Part shown: one piece after another, positions 16,870 to 26,585 of the stretch
Layout: every line of letters begins with the position of its first letter
How positions within the stretch are numbered: position 1 is the first letter of the stretch
Source of the DNA: Pontibacter ramchanderi
GTDB taxonomy: Bacteria; Bacteroidota; Bacteroidia; Cytophagales; Hymenobacteraceae
Length of the DNA: 64,000 bases
Assembly: GCF_002846395.1 (NCBI RefSeq)
Contig: NZ_PJMU01000001.1
Coordinates: forward strand, 682,001-746,000
Direction of reading: 5' to 3'
The notes under the pieces: generated by a model
Databases searched by the model: none
What the model saw: only the letters and a program-made list of their open reading frames with translations
What the model was told of the DNA's origin: nothing
Position numbers and translations under genes: made by a program

Positions 16870-17919
16870 TTATCTGATTCGGAGCGAACGTCCGACTTTC
16901 AGGGTAGTACGCGAGCTGATTCCGTTCAGTTTAGTGATCTGGCTAACGGGAACACCGTAACGCTTCGCTATACCTGACAGAGTGTCGCCGCTTCTCACTT
17001 TGTGATAAGTTGACTTTCGGGAACCACTGCTGCTGCTACCCTTAGACTTGTTATAATAGTTGAAAAGTGCTGAAGTTATGACGAAACTCTGCCCTTTGAG
17101 CAGGTAATCAGGAAAATCGTACATCAATTCCGGATCCAGCGGGTTGCCCTGGTAACGCACTTCGTAATGCAGGTGCGGCCCAGAGCTACGGCCGGTACTT
17201 CCACCCAATCCAATCACTTCTCCGGCCTTCACAAACTGACCTGTCTCCGCGATGGTACGGCTCATGTGCCCGTAAAGCGTCTCTAACCCGTTGTAATGGC
17301 GCAATACAATATAGTTACCGTATCCACCGCCATCCCATTTGTTTATGCGCACCACACCGTCAAAAGCAGCGTAGATAGAGTCGCCGGTATTGAGGTCAAT
17401 GTCGGTGCCATAATGCCAGCGGTACCCCCTATGCCCGAAACGGCTCGTCACAGGGGTCTTCTCCAATGGCATCTTGTAGTCGCGTTTTACTTTAGGATCA
17501 TACAGCGTAATGTCCACTGTATCTTTCAATTGCCGGCCGTCCATACGGTACGGATTGATGTTCCGAGTATCCCAAATGGCATAGTATCCCGCAATTTTGA
17601 TCCAGGTAGAGTCGATCAGGACTTCCTCCGATACCTCCACAATATGCTGCTCTCCCAAGTCGAGCTCTGAAGTGTCTTCGCTTACAATGGAGAGTTCTTT
17701 CTTCGGGTTGAAGAAGATGGACTTGCCAGCGTCCGAATCATCCTCCGGAAACTCCTCGTATTTGATCAGGATGGTGGTATCAGGCCGTACGTAATCAATT
17801 TTAGGTGACTTTACCTTAAACAGATCTTTGACCTTTCCCTGTGCAAAGGCACTGCCCGACCCAATAAGCAGGAAGAGCAAAAAAAGTGCAATCGAAAGGG
17901 GTGCTTTATACTTTAGCAT
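16870..17919 (-). CDS. M23 family peptidoglycan endopeptidase with C-terminal LysM
   Basis: This 349-aa secreted wall hydrolase has a signal peptide (LSIALFLLFLLIGSGSAFAQ), a variable N-terminal half, then the M23 LytM domain with the zinc ligands in SRFGHRGYRWHYGTDID and GPHLHYEVR. A LysM repeat ends the protein (HKVRSGDTLSGIAKRYGVPV). The family cuts peptide cross-bridges in peptidoglycan; all metal-ligand motifs are present, so it should be active rather than a NlpD-type activator. It is followed by bshB1 after 11 nt. A TAGTTTTG at 17971-17964 is a possible -7 element without a clear -33. Confidence 0.92.
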   Translation of the reverse strand: MLKYKAPLSIALFLLFLLIGSGSAFAQGKVKDLFKVKSPKIDYVRPDTTILIKYEEFPEDDSDAGKSIFFNPKKELSIVSEDTSELDLGEQHIVEVSEEVLIDSTWIKIAGYYAIWDTRNINPYRMDGRQLKDTVDITLYDPKVKRDYKMPLEKTPVTSRFGHRGYRWHYGTDIDLNTGDSIYAAFDGVVRINKWDGGGYGNYIVLRHYNGLETLYGHMSRTIAETGQFVKAGEVIGLGGSTGRSSGPHLHYEVRYQGNPLDPELMYDFPDYLLKGQSFVITSALFNYYNKSKGSSSSGSRKSTYHKVRSGDTLSGIAKRYGVPVSQITKLNGISSRTTLKVGRSLRIR

Positions 17920-18054
17920 TCTATTGAATATTAGGCGGGCTGCTACTATTAAGCTTAATGTCGCAAAACTAACTACAGCAACGCCATTTTATTGTGGTTA
18001 TCGGCTGTCTGCCCAAAACAAATTATGGCTGACAGGTATATCACCTTGCAAATT

Positions 18055-18993
18055 TTAGTGCAATTCCTGTGCAGACAAATAACGCTCGGCATCCAGCGCA
18101 GCCATACAACCTGAGCCTGCTGCTGTCACTGCCTGCCGGTAGGTATAATCCTGCACATCGCCACAGGCAAAAACCCCATCGATGTTGGTTTTGCTTGTTC
18201 CCGGAATCGTACGGATATAACCATTCTCGTCCAGATTCAGATAATCCGCAAAAATGCCAGAGTTCGGTTGGTGCCCGATTGCCACGAAAAAACCACTCAC
18301 AGGGATCTCACGCAGTTCGTCGGTGAGCACATTGCGCACACGCACGCCCTCCACTACTTCACCTCCCAGAATCTCGTCCGTTACTGTATTCCAAAGTATC
18401 TCAATGTTCTTTGTCTTCTTCACCCGCTCCTGCATGATGGTAGAGGCGCGCATCTCGTCACGGCGAACGATCATGTATACCTTGTTGCAAATGTTGGCCA
18501 GGTAGGTAGCTTCTTCAGCAGCCGTATCGCCAGCACCTACAATCGCAACATCCTGACCACGGTAGAAGAAACCATCGCAAACGGCACAAGCACTCACGCC
18601 ATTCCCGTTCAGGCGGGCCTCCGACTCCATACCCAGCCATTTGGCAGATGCGCCAGTGGAGATGATCACGGTATGAGCTTCGATCACCTTCTGGTCATCG
18701 ATTGTCACCTTGTGTGGCTGCGAAGAAAAATCAACGGCAGTAGCGATGCCATAGCGCACATCAGTTCCAAAACGTTCAGCTTGGCGTTTGAAATCCTCCA
18801 TCATCTGAGGACCGTTGATCCCATCCGGGTAGCCTGGATAATTCTCTACATCATTGGTAATAGTAAGCTGGCCTCCCGGCTGCAAGCCCTGGTAAAGTAC
18901 AGGGTTTAGTCCGGCACGGGAAGCATAAATAGCTGCTGTATACCCAGCGGGACCTGATCCGATGATCAGGCATTTTACTTTCTCTATTTCCAT
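18055..18993 (-). CDS. trxB: Thioredoxin-disulfide reductase
   Basis: This FAD/NADPH flavoprotein keeps thioredoxin reduced. The start MEIEKVKCLIIGSGPAGYTA gives 312 residues, close to the usual length; an upstream ATG (19026) would add eleven residues before the FAD motif. Visible are the FAD Rossmann motif GSGPAGY, the redox-active pair C136-AV-C139 (CAVCDGFF), the NADPH motif GAGDTAAEEA and FACGDVQDYTYRQAVTAAGSG near the end. It is a single gene between the primary sigma factor and the M23 gene. Confidence 0.95.
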   Translation of the reverse strand: MEIEKVKCLIIGSGPAGYTAAIYASRAGLNPVLYQGLQPGGQLTITNDVENYPGYPDGINGPQMMEDFKRQAERFGTDVRYGIATAVDFSSQPHKVTIDDQKVIEAHTVIISTGASAKWLGMESEARLNGNGVSACAVCDGFFYRGQDVAIVGAGDTAAEEATYLANICNKVYMIVRRDEMRASTIMQERVKKTKNIEILWNTVTDEILGGEVVEGVRVRNVLTDELREIPVSGFFVAIGHQPNSGIFADYLNLDENGYIRTIPGTSKTNIDGVFACGDVQDYTYRQAVTAAGSGCMAALDAERYLSAQELH

Positions 18994-19116
18994 TCTTAAG
19001 TGAAGCTTAATCGAAATTGGTTGCAAGTATACAAAAAATATGATGCTCTGCCTGCATACTTCCTATGTTAATTAGCATAAACCCGGCGGACAGCCTCATT
19101 GTTCACTGCAAATGCA

Positions 19117-19146
19117 AAGAGCCCTGACCTTACGGGCAGGGCTCTT
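19117..19146 (-). terminator. Intrinsic terminator after the primary sigma factor gene
   Basis: AAGAGCCCTG and CAGGGCTCTT form a perfect 10-bp stem with a 10-nt loop, 18 bp beyond the sigma-factor stop on the minus strand. The U-tract is weak. Confidence 0.75.
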
Positions 19147-19164
19147 CTTGTTGTGCTTATCAGT

Positions 19165-20028
19165 CTATCCTAAGTAAGGCTTCAGCGCTTTGCTTCGGGA
19201 TGTGTGACGCAGTCTGCGGATAGCTTTCTCCTTGATCTGGCGAACACGCTCGCGGGTCAGGTTAAACTTCTCTCCGATCTCCTCCAGCGTCAGCGAATGC
19301 TCGCCGTTCAGTCCAAAGTATAAGGTGATTACATCAGCCTCACGTTTGGTAAGGGTAGACAGGGCGCGCTGCACTTCCTTTCGGAGCGAGTCGTTCATCA
19401 AACCTGTGTCAGGCGATTCCTCGTCTTCGTTTTCCAGCACGTCGAGCAGGCGGTTTTCCTCACCTTGCACAAACGGAGCGTCCACAGAAACGTGGCGGCC
19501 CGAGATCTTGAGCGTGTCCACTACCTCGGCAGTAGTCAACTCAAGCACTTCCGCGATCTCCTCAGGAGAAGGCTCGCGCTCGAATTTCTGCTCCAGTTCA
19601 GAGAACGATTTAGAGATTTTGTTTAGAGAACCAACACGGTTCAGCGGCAAACGCACAATACGAGACTGCTCGGCCAGCGCCTGCAGAATTGACTGACGGA
19701 TCCACCAAACTGCATAGGAGATGAACTTGAAACCTCTTGTTTCATCAAAACGCTTGGCGGCTTTGATCAGACCCAGGTTACCCTCATTGATCAGATCACC
19801 AAGGGAAAGGCCCTGGTTCTGGTACTGCTTGGCCACCGATACAACGAAACGAAGGTTGGCTTTCGTCAACTTCTCAAGTGCAAACTGATCTCCCTCTTTG
19901 ATTCTCTGAGCAAGCGATACCTCCTCATCTGGCGTAAGCAAATCGACTTTACCAATCTCCTGAAGGTACTTGTCCAGCGACTGGCTTTCGCGGTTGGTGA
20001 TCTGTTTGCTTATCTTGAGTTGTCTCAT
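19165..20028 (-). CDS. rpoD: Primary RNA polymerase sigma factor (RpoD/SigA, Bacteroidota type)
   Basis: This 287-aa sigma-70 lacks region 1.1 and starts almost directly with region 1.2 ([20 protein letters not shown]), as in Bacteroidota primary sigma factors. Region 2 ([20 protein letters not shown], then [16 protein letters not shown]), region 3 ([16 protein letters not shown]) and region 4 ([20 protein letters not shown]) are complete. This protein would read the TTG/TAnnTTTG promoters seen elsewhere in the window. It stands alone between terminators, downstream of pnp. Confidence 0.95.
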   Translation of the reverse strand: MRQLKISKQITNRESQSLDKYLQEIGKVDLLTPDEEVSLAQRIKEGDQFALEKLTKANLRFVVSVAKQYQNQGLSLGDLINEGNLGLIKAAKRFDETRGFKFISYAVWWIRQSILQALAEQSRIVRLPLNRVGSLNKISKSFSELEQKFEREPSPEEIAEVLELTTAEVVDTLKISGRHVSVDAPFVQGEENRLLDVLENEDEESPDTGLMNDSLRKEVQRALSTLTKREADVITLYFGLNGEHSLTLEEIGEKFNLTRERVRQIKEKAIRRLRHTSRSKALKPYLG

Positions 20029-20159
20029 CAGAGTATATTGTTATTACAAAAAATGTGAAAATCTTAATTCCGGGCTCGTTGGGGTAACAACAGAAAATTG
20101 CGCAAAGTTCTTACTTTTTAAGAATAAAATCAAGACACCTCTGCGCGACGGCAAAACAT

Positions 20160-20209
20160 AATACTCCTGACGCCACTCCGCCTTATACGGAACGGGCATC
20201 AGGAGTATT
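20160..20209 (-). terminator. Hairpin terminator after pnp
   Basis: AATACTCCTGA (20160-20170) pairs perfectly with TCAGGAGTATT (20199-20209), with a further short inner GCC/GGC stem. On the minus strand it follows the pnp stop by about 12 bp and is followed by a T-rich stretch. Confidence 0.75.
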
Positions 20210-20220
20210 TAAATTTAAAA

Positions 20221-22359
20221 TTATTGCTGTGGTTCGGCGCCTGGCTTAGGAAGAATAGCCTTGCGAGACAGCTTAAATTTGCCGGTTTTCTTGTCCACGT
20301 CAATCAGCTTCACCTTCACTTCTTCACCAATCTCGAGTACGCCATCCATCGTCTCAAGACGCTCGTGCTTGATTTCAGAAATGTGCAGCAAACCATCTTT
20401 TCCTGCCATGAACTCCACGAAGGCTCCGTAAGGCTGGATTGATTTCACTTTGCCAATGTATACCTCGCCTATCTCCGGCTGCGCCACGATCGCTTTGATC
20501 TTGCTCACAGCGTTGTTCATAGACTCCTGGTTGCTGGCGAAGATGTTTACATGGCCTTTCTCGTTCTTCTCTTCGATGATGATTGTGGCACCTGTATCTT
20601 TTTGGATCTGCTGGATTACTTTACCACCTGGCCCAATTACAGCACCAATGAACTCCTTGTCAATCACGATGTTGAACGAACGCGGCGTATGCGGCTTGTA
20701 ATCTGCAGCCGGAGCCGAAATTGTCTTGTTCATCTCTCCCAGGATATGCAGACGACCATTTCTGGCCTGCGCAAGCGCCTGGCTCAATACTTCGTGAGAC
20801 AAGCCCTGCACTTTGATGTCCATCTGGCAAGCTGTAATACCTTTGCTGGTACCCGCTACTTTAAAGTCCATGTCGCCCAGGTGGTCTTCATCACCCAGAA
20901 TGTCAGAAAGAACGGCAAATTTACCTGTCTGCTTATCCGTGATCAAGCCCATGGCTATACCTGAAACGGCATCCTTAACAGGAACACCTGCATCCATCAG
21001 GGCCAGCGAGCCGGCGCATACAGTTGCCATGGAAGAAGAACCGTTAGACTCCAGAATATCGGAAACGATTCGGATCGTGTACGGGTTCTCAGCGTCAGCT
21101 GGAAGCACTTTCTTAAGCGCACGCAACGCCAGGTTACCGTGACCAATTTCACGACGCCCAGGGCCTCTGTTTGGCTTCACTTCGCCAGTAGAAAAAGCCG
21201 GGAAGTTATAGTGCAGCAAGAATTTATTTGAACCGGAAACCATCGCACTGTCGATCATCTGCTCGTCCAGTTTAGTACCCAGTGTTACCGTCGTCAAAGA
21301 TTGTGTTTCGCCACGTGTAAATACGGCAGAACCATGTGTAGCAGGCAGGTAATTCACCTCAGACCAGATCGGACGGATTTCGTCGAGCTGGCGACCGTCC
21401 AGACGTACGCGGTCATTCAGAATCATATTGCGTACGGCTTCCTTCTCCACATCATGGTAGTAGGTTTTGATAAGCGTCATGTCATACCCGTGCTCTTCGC
21501 CCAATGACTCAACGAATTCGTTCAGAACAGCGGCGAAGCCTTCTTTACGCTCGGCTTTGTTGGCACGGCCACGCTTTGCTACTTCGTATGCTTTCTCGTA
21601 TGTGGCAGCGTATACCTTCTGGCGCAGATCGTCGTCGTGTGTTTCATGCGAGTACTCACGCTTCTGTAGTTTGCCTACCATTTCGGCAAGCTCCAGCTGG
21701 GCTTGGCACTGTACTTTGATCGCTTCGTGTGCGAAGGCGATCGCCTCGAGCATCTCTTCTTCAGAAACCTCGTTCATCTCACCTTCCACCATCGCAACGC
21801 TGTCCATAGAAGCACCAACGATCATGTCGATGTCGGCACGCTGCAGGTCAGAGGCAGATGGGTTGATTACCAATTGACCGTCGATGCGGGCAACACGCAC
21901 CTCTGAGATCGGTCCGTTGAAAGGTATATCAGAAACAGCCAGTGCGGCAGAGGCAGCCAGGGCAGCCAGCGCATCAGGCAGGATCTCTGTGTCGGCAGAG
22001 ATCATGTGTATAGTCATTTGCGTTTCGGCATGATAGTCATCCGGGAACATAGGTCGCAGGATGCGGTCCACCAAACGCGAAATCAGGATTTCGTAGTCAG
22101 AAAGGCGTGCCTCTCTCTTCAGGAAGCCTCCAGGGATCTTTCCGGAAGAAGCGAACTTCTCCTGGTAGTCAACTGAAAGCGGCAGAAAATCAACTCCCTC
22201 GCGGGCTTCTTTGTTAGAAACAACAGCTGCCAGTAGCATGGTGTTACCCATTTTAACTACAACAGATCCGTCGGCCTGCTTGGCTAATTTACCAGTTTCG
22301 ATAATAATCTCCCGGCCATCCGGAAGAATGATTGTTTTAGTGATCGCGTTTTGTGACAT
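20221..22359 (-). CDS. pnp: Polyribonucleotide nucleotidyltransferase (PNPase)
   Basis: This 712-aa 3'-5' phosphorolytic exoribonuclease acts in RNA decay. The ATG at 22359 ([15 protein letters not shown]) is chosen over a TTG two codons upstream. It shows two RNase PH cores (first from about residue 10, second around [16 protein letters not shown] and [20 protein letters not shown]), a KH domain ([18 protein letters not shown]) and a C-terminal S1 domain ([17 protein letters not shown]). Order and length are those of the family. It lies immediately downstream of rpsO, the common rpsO-pnp arrangement, with a terminator in between. Confidence 0.97.
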   Translation of the reverse strand: MSQNAITKTIILPDGREIIIETGKLAKQADGSVVVKMGNTMLLAAVVSNKEAREGVDFLPLSVDYQEKFASSGKIPGGFLKREARLSDYEILISRLVDRILRPMFPDDYHAETQMTIHMISADTEILPDALAALAASAALAVSDIPFNGPISEVRVARIDGQLVINPSASDLQRADIDMIVGASMDSVAMVEGEMNEVSEEEMLEAIAFAHEAIKVQCQAQLELAEMVGKLQKREYSHETHDDDLRQKVYAATYEKAYEVAKRGRANKAERKEGFAAVLNEFVESLGEEHGYDMTLIKTYYHDVEKEAVRNMILNDRVRLDGRQLDEIRPIWSEVNYLPATHGSAVFTRGETQSLTTVTLGTKLDEQMIDSAMVSGSNKFLLHYNFPAFSTGEVKPNRGPGRREIGHGNLALRALKKVLPADAENPYTIRIVSDILESNGSSSMATVCAGSLALMDAGVPVKDAVSGIAMGLITDKQTGKFAVLSDILGDEDHLGDMDFKVAGTSKGITACQMDIKVQGLSHEVLSQALAQARNGRLHILGEMNKTISAPAADYKPHTPRSFNIVIDKEFIGAVIGPGGKVIQQIQKDTGATIIIEEKNEKGHVNIFASNQESMNNAVSKIKAIVAQPEIGEVYIGKVKSIQPYGAFVEFMAGKDGLLHISEIKHERLETMDGVLEIGEEVKVKLIDVDKKTGKFKLSRKAILPKPGAEPQQ

Positions 22360-22460
22360 CTTCAATTATTATTTTTTAGCATCAAATAGAACAGGGCTAC
22401 CGTTTGCAGCCGCTGCTGGGGTACTGGCAAAGAGGAAGAGGGGAATACAAAATGGGTAAG

Positions 22461-22500
22461 AAAAAATTAGGGAATCCCTGTTAGAAATTCCCTAATTTTC
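22461..22500 (-). terminator. Intrinsic terminator after rpsO
   Basis: The arms 22463-22475 and 22487-22499 are perfect 13-bp complements around an 11-nt loop, followed on the minus strand by T6. It sits between rpsO and pnp and would reduce read-through between them. Confidence 0.85.
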
Positions 22501-22512
22501 TATTCTATAAGC

Positions 22513-22788
22513 TTATTTACGGATACCAAGCTCTGCGATGATGGCTCTGTATCTTTCAATGTCATTTTTCTGCAGGTAGTTCAGAAGTCTTCTTCTTTTA
22601 CCTACCAGCTTAAGAAGACCAAGACGAGTGCCGAAGTCTTTCTTGTGAACCTTCAGGTGCTCTGTCAGATCAGCAATGCGCATAGTGAACAGCGCGATCT
22701 GGCCTTCTGCAGAACCAGTGTCAGTCTTAGACTTGCTCAGGCTGTGCTTTTCAAAAATTTCTTGTTTCGCTTCAGTAGTTAATTTCAT
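22513..22788 (-). CDS. rpsO: 30S ribosomal protein S15
   Basis: This 91-aa small-subunit protein binds the central domain of 16S rRNA early in assembly. The sequence [20 protein letters not shown] and [20 protein letters not shown], ending [15 protein letters not shown], is diagnostic. Length is normal. A TAACTTTG at 22852-22845 is a likely -7 element about 57 bp upstream. pnp follows after the terminator. Confidence 0.97.
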   Translation of the reverse strand: MKLTTEAKQEIFEKHSLSKSKTDTGSAEGQIALFTMRIADLTEHLKVHKKDFGTRLGLLKLVGKRRRLLNYLQKNDIERYRAIIAELGIRK

Positions 22789-22905
22789 TGCGTATAAAAA
22801 ATATCAATCTGTTATATTCAGTGGATAGTTTCTCGTATAAGCCGCAAAGTTAAATAAAATATCTATATTAAAAAACTATTTGCGGCGAGTTATTTTGGTG
22901 CTGCG

Positions 22906-24333
22906 CTATATTTTGCTGCGCTTTAAACGGGTCATTAGCTTGCGCCAAAAGTCTACTTCCAGCAGGCTGGAATCGTTCTGCGCCTGGTAAAGGAAAAACA
23001 AACCGATTGGCAGCAGGATGGCATTCGCCCCCCACATCCCCATCTCCACAGAGATCAAGCCTTCACGTGCCCACTTCTCCCCTAATATGCCCAACACGTA
23101 CATCACGATGAAAAACATGATCGAAATGATCACGGGCACTCCTAGACCTCCTTTTTTGATGATCGCTCCCAAAGGCGCCCCGATCAGAAACATGATCAGG
23201 ATGGCAACTGATTGGGTGTATTTGCGCCATATCTCGATTTCATAGTTGTTGGCATCCCGGCTCAGGGTCGTGACGCGCTCCCTGTAGCTCCCGGTAAAGC
23301 TCTTCACATTCCGGGCCTTGTTGGAAGCCGCTAAAAGGACATCGGCCGTGACAGGTGCCAGCGTTTTTTTCTCGTGCACAGAGTCAGGCAATGTCTTGGT
23401 AAGCGGTAGGCCGTTTTTAACTTGTCCTGTGTCTGCTTTAAAATACATGTAGAACGGGTCTACATTAGGGGCATACATCCGGCGTTCGCGCATACCTGAG
23501 CGACGCAAGGAGTCCGTCACCGCTGTCAGTTGCCCAATGTTCTTCATCATTTTGTTGTCTGAGAAGAGCTCTTCGCGGGTGCGGCCCAACTCAAACGACG
23601 CCAGGCTGAACACGATCTTGGTGGCGTCGAACTTTTCGCGCACGAACTGTTCCGATGAATTCCGGAAGCCCCCGTTGTTCTGATCGACGTAGGTGTTGCC
23701 ACGGAACAGCTCCAAAATCAGATAGTTGTCGTTGTACTCGGTATACATCTGGCCCGAATCGGCCAAAATCACGGTGGTATTATTACCTCCCTTTGAGTGA
23801 TCGTAGATCATGATGTCGCGCAATGAGCGGCCATCGTTCAGTTTCTCATTTATCTTGATGCTATACCCAGGCAGGCCGTTGTAAAAGGCTCCCTCCTTGA
23901 AGTTCATAGCGGGTTTTTTCTGCCTGATGTCCCAAAGAAGACTATATGCCTTCAGGTTAGCCTTGGGCACGACATAGTTGTTGAAGAAAAAAGCGCCGAT
24001 CGAAAGTGCAATCACAAAGAAAGCCACTGGCCGCAGAATGCGCGGTAATGCTATACCTGAGGTTTTGATTGCTGTCAGTTCGTGGTGCTCCCCCAGTGTG
24101 CCAAAGGTCATCAGCGCGGAGAGCAGCACCGCCAGGGGCAAGGCCACAGGCGCCATGTTAATGCTGAAATAAAACAGCAGCTCAGCGAAAACATCGTAAC
24201 CAAGGTCCTTCCCTACCAGTTCATCCAGGTATTTGAGCATGTACTGCGTGAGCAGTATGAACTCCACGATGGCAAACGTGAGCAGGAAAGGGCCGGCAAA
24301 TGATTTAAGTATTAGCTTATCTAGTTTCTTCAT
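22906..24333 (-). CDS. LptF/LptG family lipopolysaccharide export permease
   Basis: This 475-aa inner-membrane protein of the YjgP/YjgQ family extracts LPS with LptB ATPase. The ATG at 24333 (MKKLDKLILKSFAGPFLLTF) is preferred over a TTG three codons upstream. There are three N-terminal helices, including MAPVALPLAVLLSALMTFGTLGEHHEL (about 60-90), a large periplasmic beta-jellyroll region, and three C-terminal helices (SVAILIMFLIGAPLGAIIKKGG onward). The EHHEL motif and GAPLGAIIKKGGLG are family signatures. LptF and LptG cannot be distinguished here because only one copy is in view. It follows a START-like gene by 100 bp. Confidence 0.9.
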   Translation of the reverse strand: MKKLDKLILKSFAGPFLLTFAIVEFILLTQYMLKYLDELVGKDLGYDVFAELLFYFSINMAPVALPLAVLLSALMTFGTLGEHHELTAIKTSGIALPRILRPVAFFVIALSIGAFFFNNYVVPKANLKAYSLLWDIRQKKPAMNFKEGAFYNGLPGYSIKINEKLNDGRSLRDIMIYDHSKGGNNTTVILADSGQMYTEYNDNYLILELFRGNTYVDQNNGGFRNSSEQFVREKFDATKIVFSLASFELGRTREELFSDNKMMKNIGQLTAVTDSLRRSGMRERRMYAPNVDPFYMYFKADTGQVKNGLPLTKTLPDSVHEKKTLAPVTADVLLAASNKARNVKSFTGSYRERVTTLSRDANNYEIEIWRKYTQSVAILIMFLIGAPLGAIIKKGGLGVPVIISIMFFIVMYVLGILGEKWAREGLISVEMGMWGANAILLPIGLFFLYQAQNDSSLLEVDFWRKLMTRLKRSKI

Positions 24334-24433
24334 GTGGGCCAATGGGCAAGCGGGCGTCAGAAAACCCGGTTATTTTCTCTAACACCGGACTTTCAAAAAT
24401 CGTGCAAAGATAAGCCTTTGAAGGTAAGATGCG

Positions 24434-24835
24434 CTACCCTCCCACTATTTCACGAAGTTTCTGCATCAAGTGCTCCCAAAGCTCCTCCAATTCCTCTTCG
24501 TCCTCCTCGCCTGAATAGTCTATCACTTTCAGGTACTGCTCCTGCGTCAGCTCACTCGTTTCGATCGAAAAGTCGATATAGGACGGGTCAGATATATGGG
24601 ATTTGTCCTCGCTGAGAAAGAGGAAACGCACAGAGCGATTGATACGGTGGCTCGTCATTTCGGCATAGTGGTTGCGGCCGTCCCAGTAAAAATTGAAAAC
24701 TTTATCCTCATCAATGGAAACGTCGTCACAAAACCACTGCGAAAGACCACTCGGGGTGCTCAGGTATGGGTATAGTAAGCGGGCAGATGCATTTATAGGA
24801 TACTCACGCACAAATTTCGTCTTGGTAGCTTTCAT
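24434..24835 (-). CDS. START-like (SRPBCC superfamily) protein
   Basis: This 133-aa cytoplasmic protein of the Bacteroidota START-like group is related in fold to Hsp90-activator AHSA1 domains. Visible features are REYPINASARLLYPYLSTPSGLSQWF, a strand pattern with FNFYWDGRNHYAEM, and a C-terminal helix with a run of Glu (GEEDEEELEELWEHLMQK). These folds usually enclose a hydrophobic ligand, but no ligand is known for this group. It probably belongs with the LptF/G gene downstream, 100 bp away. I infer nothing further about function. Confidence 0.75.
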   Translation of the reverse strand: MKATKTKFVREYPINASARLLYPYLSTPSGLSQWFCDDVSIDEDKVFNFYWDGRNHYAEMTSHRINRSVRFLFLSEDKSHISDPSYIDFSIETSELTQEQYLKVIDYSGEEDEEELEELWEHLMQKLREIVGG

Positions 24836-24927
24836 TATCTGTTGTTGTAAGTGACTGAGTAAGTATAGTATTAATTTCTGATTTGCTAAATATACAGAAA
24901 ATAAAATATTTTTTTGTACACCAATTG

Positions 24928-24959
24928 TTGCTTTTTTAAAAACTTACCCCTTATATTTG
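24928..24959 (+). promoter_or_regulatory. Promoter of tRNA-Met
   Basis: TTG (24928-24930), a 21-nt spacer and TATATTTG (24952-24959) match the Bacteroidota consensus. The predicted start falls just before the tRNA at 24971. This is one of the clearest promoters in the window. Confidence 0.75.
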
Positions 24960-24970
24960 CACCACAATTC

Positions 24971-25044
24971 GGCGGGGTAGCTCAGATGGTTAGAGCGCAG
25001 GATTCATAACCCTGAGGTCGGCAGTTCGATTCTGCTCCCCGCTA
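24971..25044 (+). tRNA. tRNA-Met (anticodon CAT)
   Basis: The sequence folds as a 74-nt cloverleaf without an encoded CCA. The acceptor stem is GGCGGGG/CCCCGCT with a G-U first pair, the D-arm GCTC/GAGC, the anticodon loop TTCATAA and the T-loop TTCGATT. A paired first acceptor base argues against initiator tRNA, so this is the elongator or, less likely, the lysidine-modified Ile2 species, which also carries CAT. The anticodon stem has one A-C mismatch next to the loop. It has its own promoter upstream and a strong terminator 1 nt downstream. Confidence 0.95.
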
Positions 25045-25045
25045 C

Positions 25046-25077
25046 AAAGCCCTGGATGCAAATCCAGGGCTTTTTTT
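25046..25077 (+). terminator. Intrinsic terminator of the tRNA-Met gene
   Basis: AAAGCCCTGGAT and ATCCAGGGCTTT pair over 12 bp with a GCAA tetraloop, followed by a T-run. It starts right after the tRNA 3' end. Confidence 0.92.
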
Positions 25078-25088
25078 ATGTACCACAC

Positions 25089-26360
25089 CTACTCCTTGTC
25101 GAACGCCTTTAACAGTATGCGCGGCTGAATATTCACCATTACCCATCCCCAATCGGCATAGGCCGATGCATTACCGGGCTTGATTGCCCCCATGGATTGG
25201 CCCGCGAACAGGCTGCTGTACCCCACAAAAAACTGAATCTGGTCAGAGTGCTTGTATTGGAGCACTGCGTCAATCTCTGACCCCAGGTAGCGTTTGTCTG
25301 TAGCAGGGAGCGTTTCGGTTGCGTTCAGATTGCTGGCCAGCGCAAAGTAGTGGTAGTCCAGTGAAAGGCTATACCTGGAGACTGGGTTAAAACTGGCCTT
25401 CAGGTACGTGTTGTGCAATCCCCCCTGCCGTGTGTCAGTTGGAACGTTAATAAAGTAATCCATGAGACCATAGAACTTATGGTTTGTGGCGTACAGTGTG
25501 TTAAAGGAACGCACCTTGCGCTCGTTGCCAGCCATACCGGAGAGATAGGTTGTTCCTATCGTAAACCGAAACGGCTGCATTGCATAGGCCACTTCTGCCA
25601 CCGCCAGGTATGCGTCAATCCTTTTCCCGCTGCCATGCTCACCCGACTGCCTGTAGAGCGAACCGTTAAACTGTACCTGCTCCTGACGGTAGCTCAGGTC
25701 CAGACCGTAGGTATGCCTGAAGTAAACCCCTCCTACCGTATCAGGTCTTTGAAAACCATCGCTGATGTGCAGCGCTGAAACTGTCAAACGATCGCCCAAC
25801 TGCTTTTGGGCCCATAAAAACCCAAGGGCTTTGTAGTTATTCATGCCATAGCGCGTGTCGAAAAGCGCCTCCTTCTCCTGATTAAAAGCACCGCCGGCAT
25901 CCAGGCTTAGGCCCTGCCACCTGGCTTTGAGCAGCACGCCGTCGTGGCTACGTGCCTGCTGCACCCAATCGACGTTGCCCAGCAGACGATCGTTGTTGTA
26001 AACCAATTCCTGCCGTCCGAGCCTGATCGCGAGTTTGTCGGATAATGCAACTTCCCCCCACGCCTCATGTATGGCAGTAGAAGGTATGTCTTTCAGGTGC
26101 GGCTCGTCTCCCCACACCCGAACATCCTGCAAGCTGAAGCGCGTCTGCATGTTATCCTGCTTGTAGTCGAGCGTGAGCCTGGAGCGCTGGTTTACAAAGA
26201 AAGCACCCCGATCCCCGGTTGGTAGTGTTTGGTAGCCATTGCGCCACTCGGCTCTGGGTCTGACCTGCGGTGTCAGGTATAGCTGCGCCCTGGCCGCCTC
26301 AATTGGCAGCCATAGTAATACTGACAGGAGCAGCATTTTCTGAGTAAAACTTATTTTCAT
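25089..26360 (-). CDS. Alginate-export-family outer-membrane porin
   Basis: This 423-aa outer-membrane protein has a signal peptide (MLLLSVLLWLPIEAARAQ). The body is a 16-to-18-strand type barrel with the family block KLAIRLGRQELVYNNDRLLG (about 105-130) and DWVQQARSHDGVLLKAR, as in AlgE-like alginate_export proteins. In Bacteroidota these are found with diverse substrates, and there are no alginate genes here, so the transported compound is unknown. It is a single gene between the tRNA and the rplT operon. Its upstream region holds a perfect 14-bp palindrome (26477-26490) that could be an operator. Confidence 0.82.
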   Translation of the reverse strand: MKISFTQKMLLLSVLLWLPIEAARAQLYLTPQVRPRAEWRNGYQTLPTGDRGAFFVNQRSRLTLDYKQDNMQTRFSLQDVRVWGDEPHLKDIPSTAIHEAWGEVALSDKLAIRLGRQELVYNNDRLLGNVDWVQQARSHDGVLLKARWQGLSLDAGGAFNQEKEALFDTRYGMNNYKALGFLWAQKQLGDRLTVSALHISDGFQRPDTVGGVYFRHTYGLDLSYRQEQVQFNGSLYRQSGEHGSGKRIDAYLAVAEVAYAMQPFRFTIGTTYLSGMAGNERKVRSFNTLYATNHKFYGLMDYFINVPTDTRQGGLHNTYLKASFNPVSRYSLSLDYHYFALASNLNATETLPATDKRYLGSEIDAVLQYKHSDQIQFFVGYSSLFAGQSMGAIKPGNASAYADWGWVMVNIQPRILLKAFDKE

Positions 26361-26476
26361 GATCGCATCGTTATGAAGGTGAGGATTAATGGCGGTTGCC
26401 TACCTGGCTGTTAAAATTTGCAGGTAAGCAAGGAGCCGCAACGATGCGAAATAGCGCAACTTACCTGCCCTAAGCG

Positions 26477-26490
26477 ATGACAGCTGTCAT
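26477..26490. promoter_or_regulatory. Candidate operator palindrome upstream of the porin gene
   Basis: ATGACAGCTGTCAT is a perfect 14-bp palindrome 117 bp before the porin start. A second inverted pair, GCAGGTAAG...CTTACCTGC, lies between it and the gene (about 26420-26468). The binding factor is unknown. Confidence 0.35.
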
Positions 26491-26533
26491 GCTCAAAGAT
26501 GACATTGGTTAGTTTGCGGTAAGATATAAAAGC

Positions 26534-26564
26534 AAAAAGGGCCTGACTTACGCCAGGCCCTTTT
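26534..26564 (-). terminator. Intrinsic terminator of the thrS-infC-rpmI-rplT operon
   Basis: AAAAGGGCCTG (26535-26545) pairs with CAGGCCCTTTT (26554-26564). On the minus strand it follows the rplT stop by about 22 bp and is followed by T-rich sequence. Confidence 0.88.
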
Positions 26565-26585
26565 CAGTAATATTATGAAAGCGAA

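Noticed and set aside
24971..25077. tRNA gene as an integration site for a mobile element
   Set aside because: The tRNA is followed at once by its own terminator and an ordinary porin gene; no integrase and no repeat of the tRNA 3' end is seen in the window.
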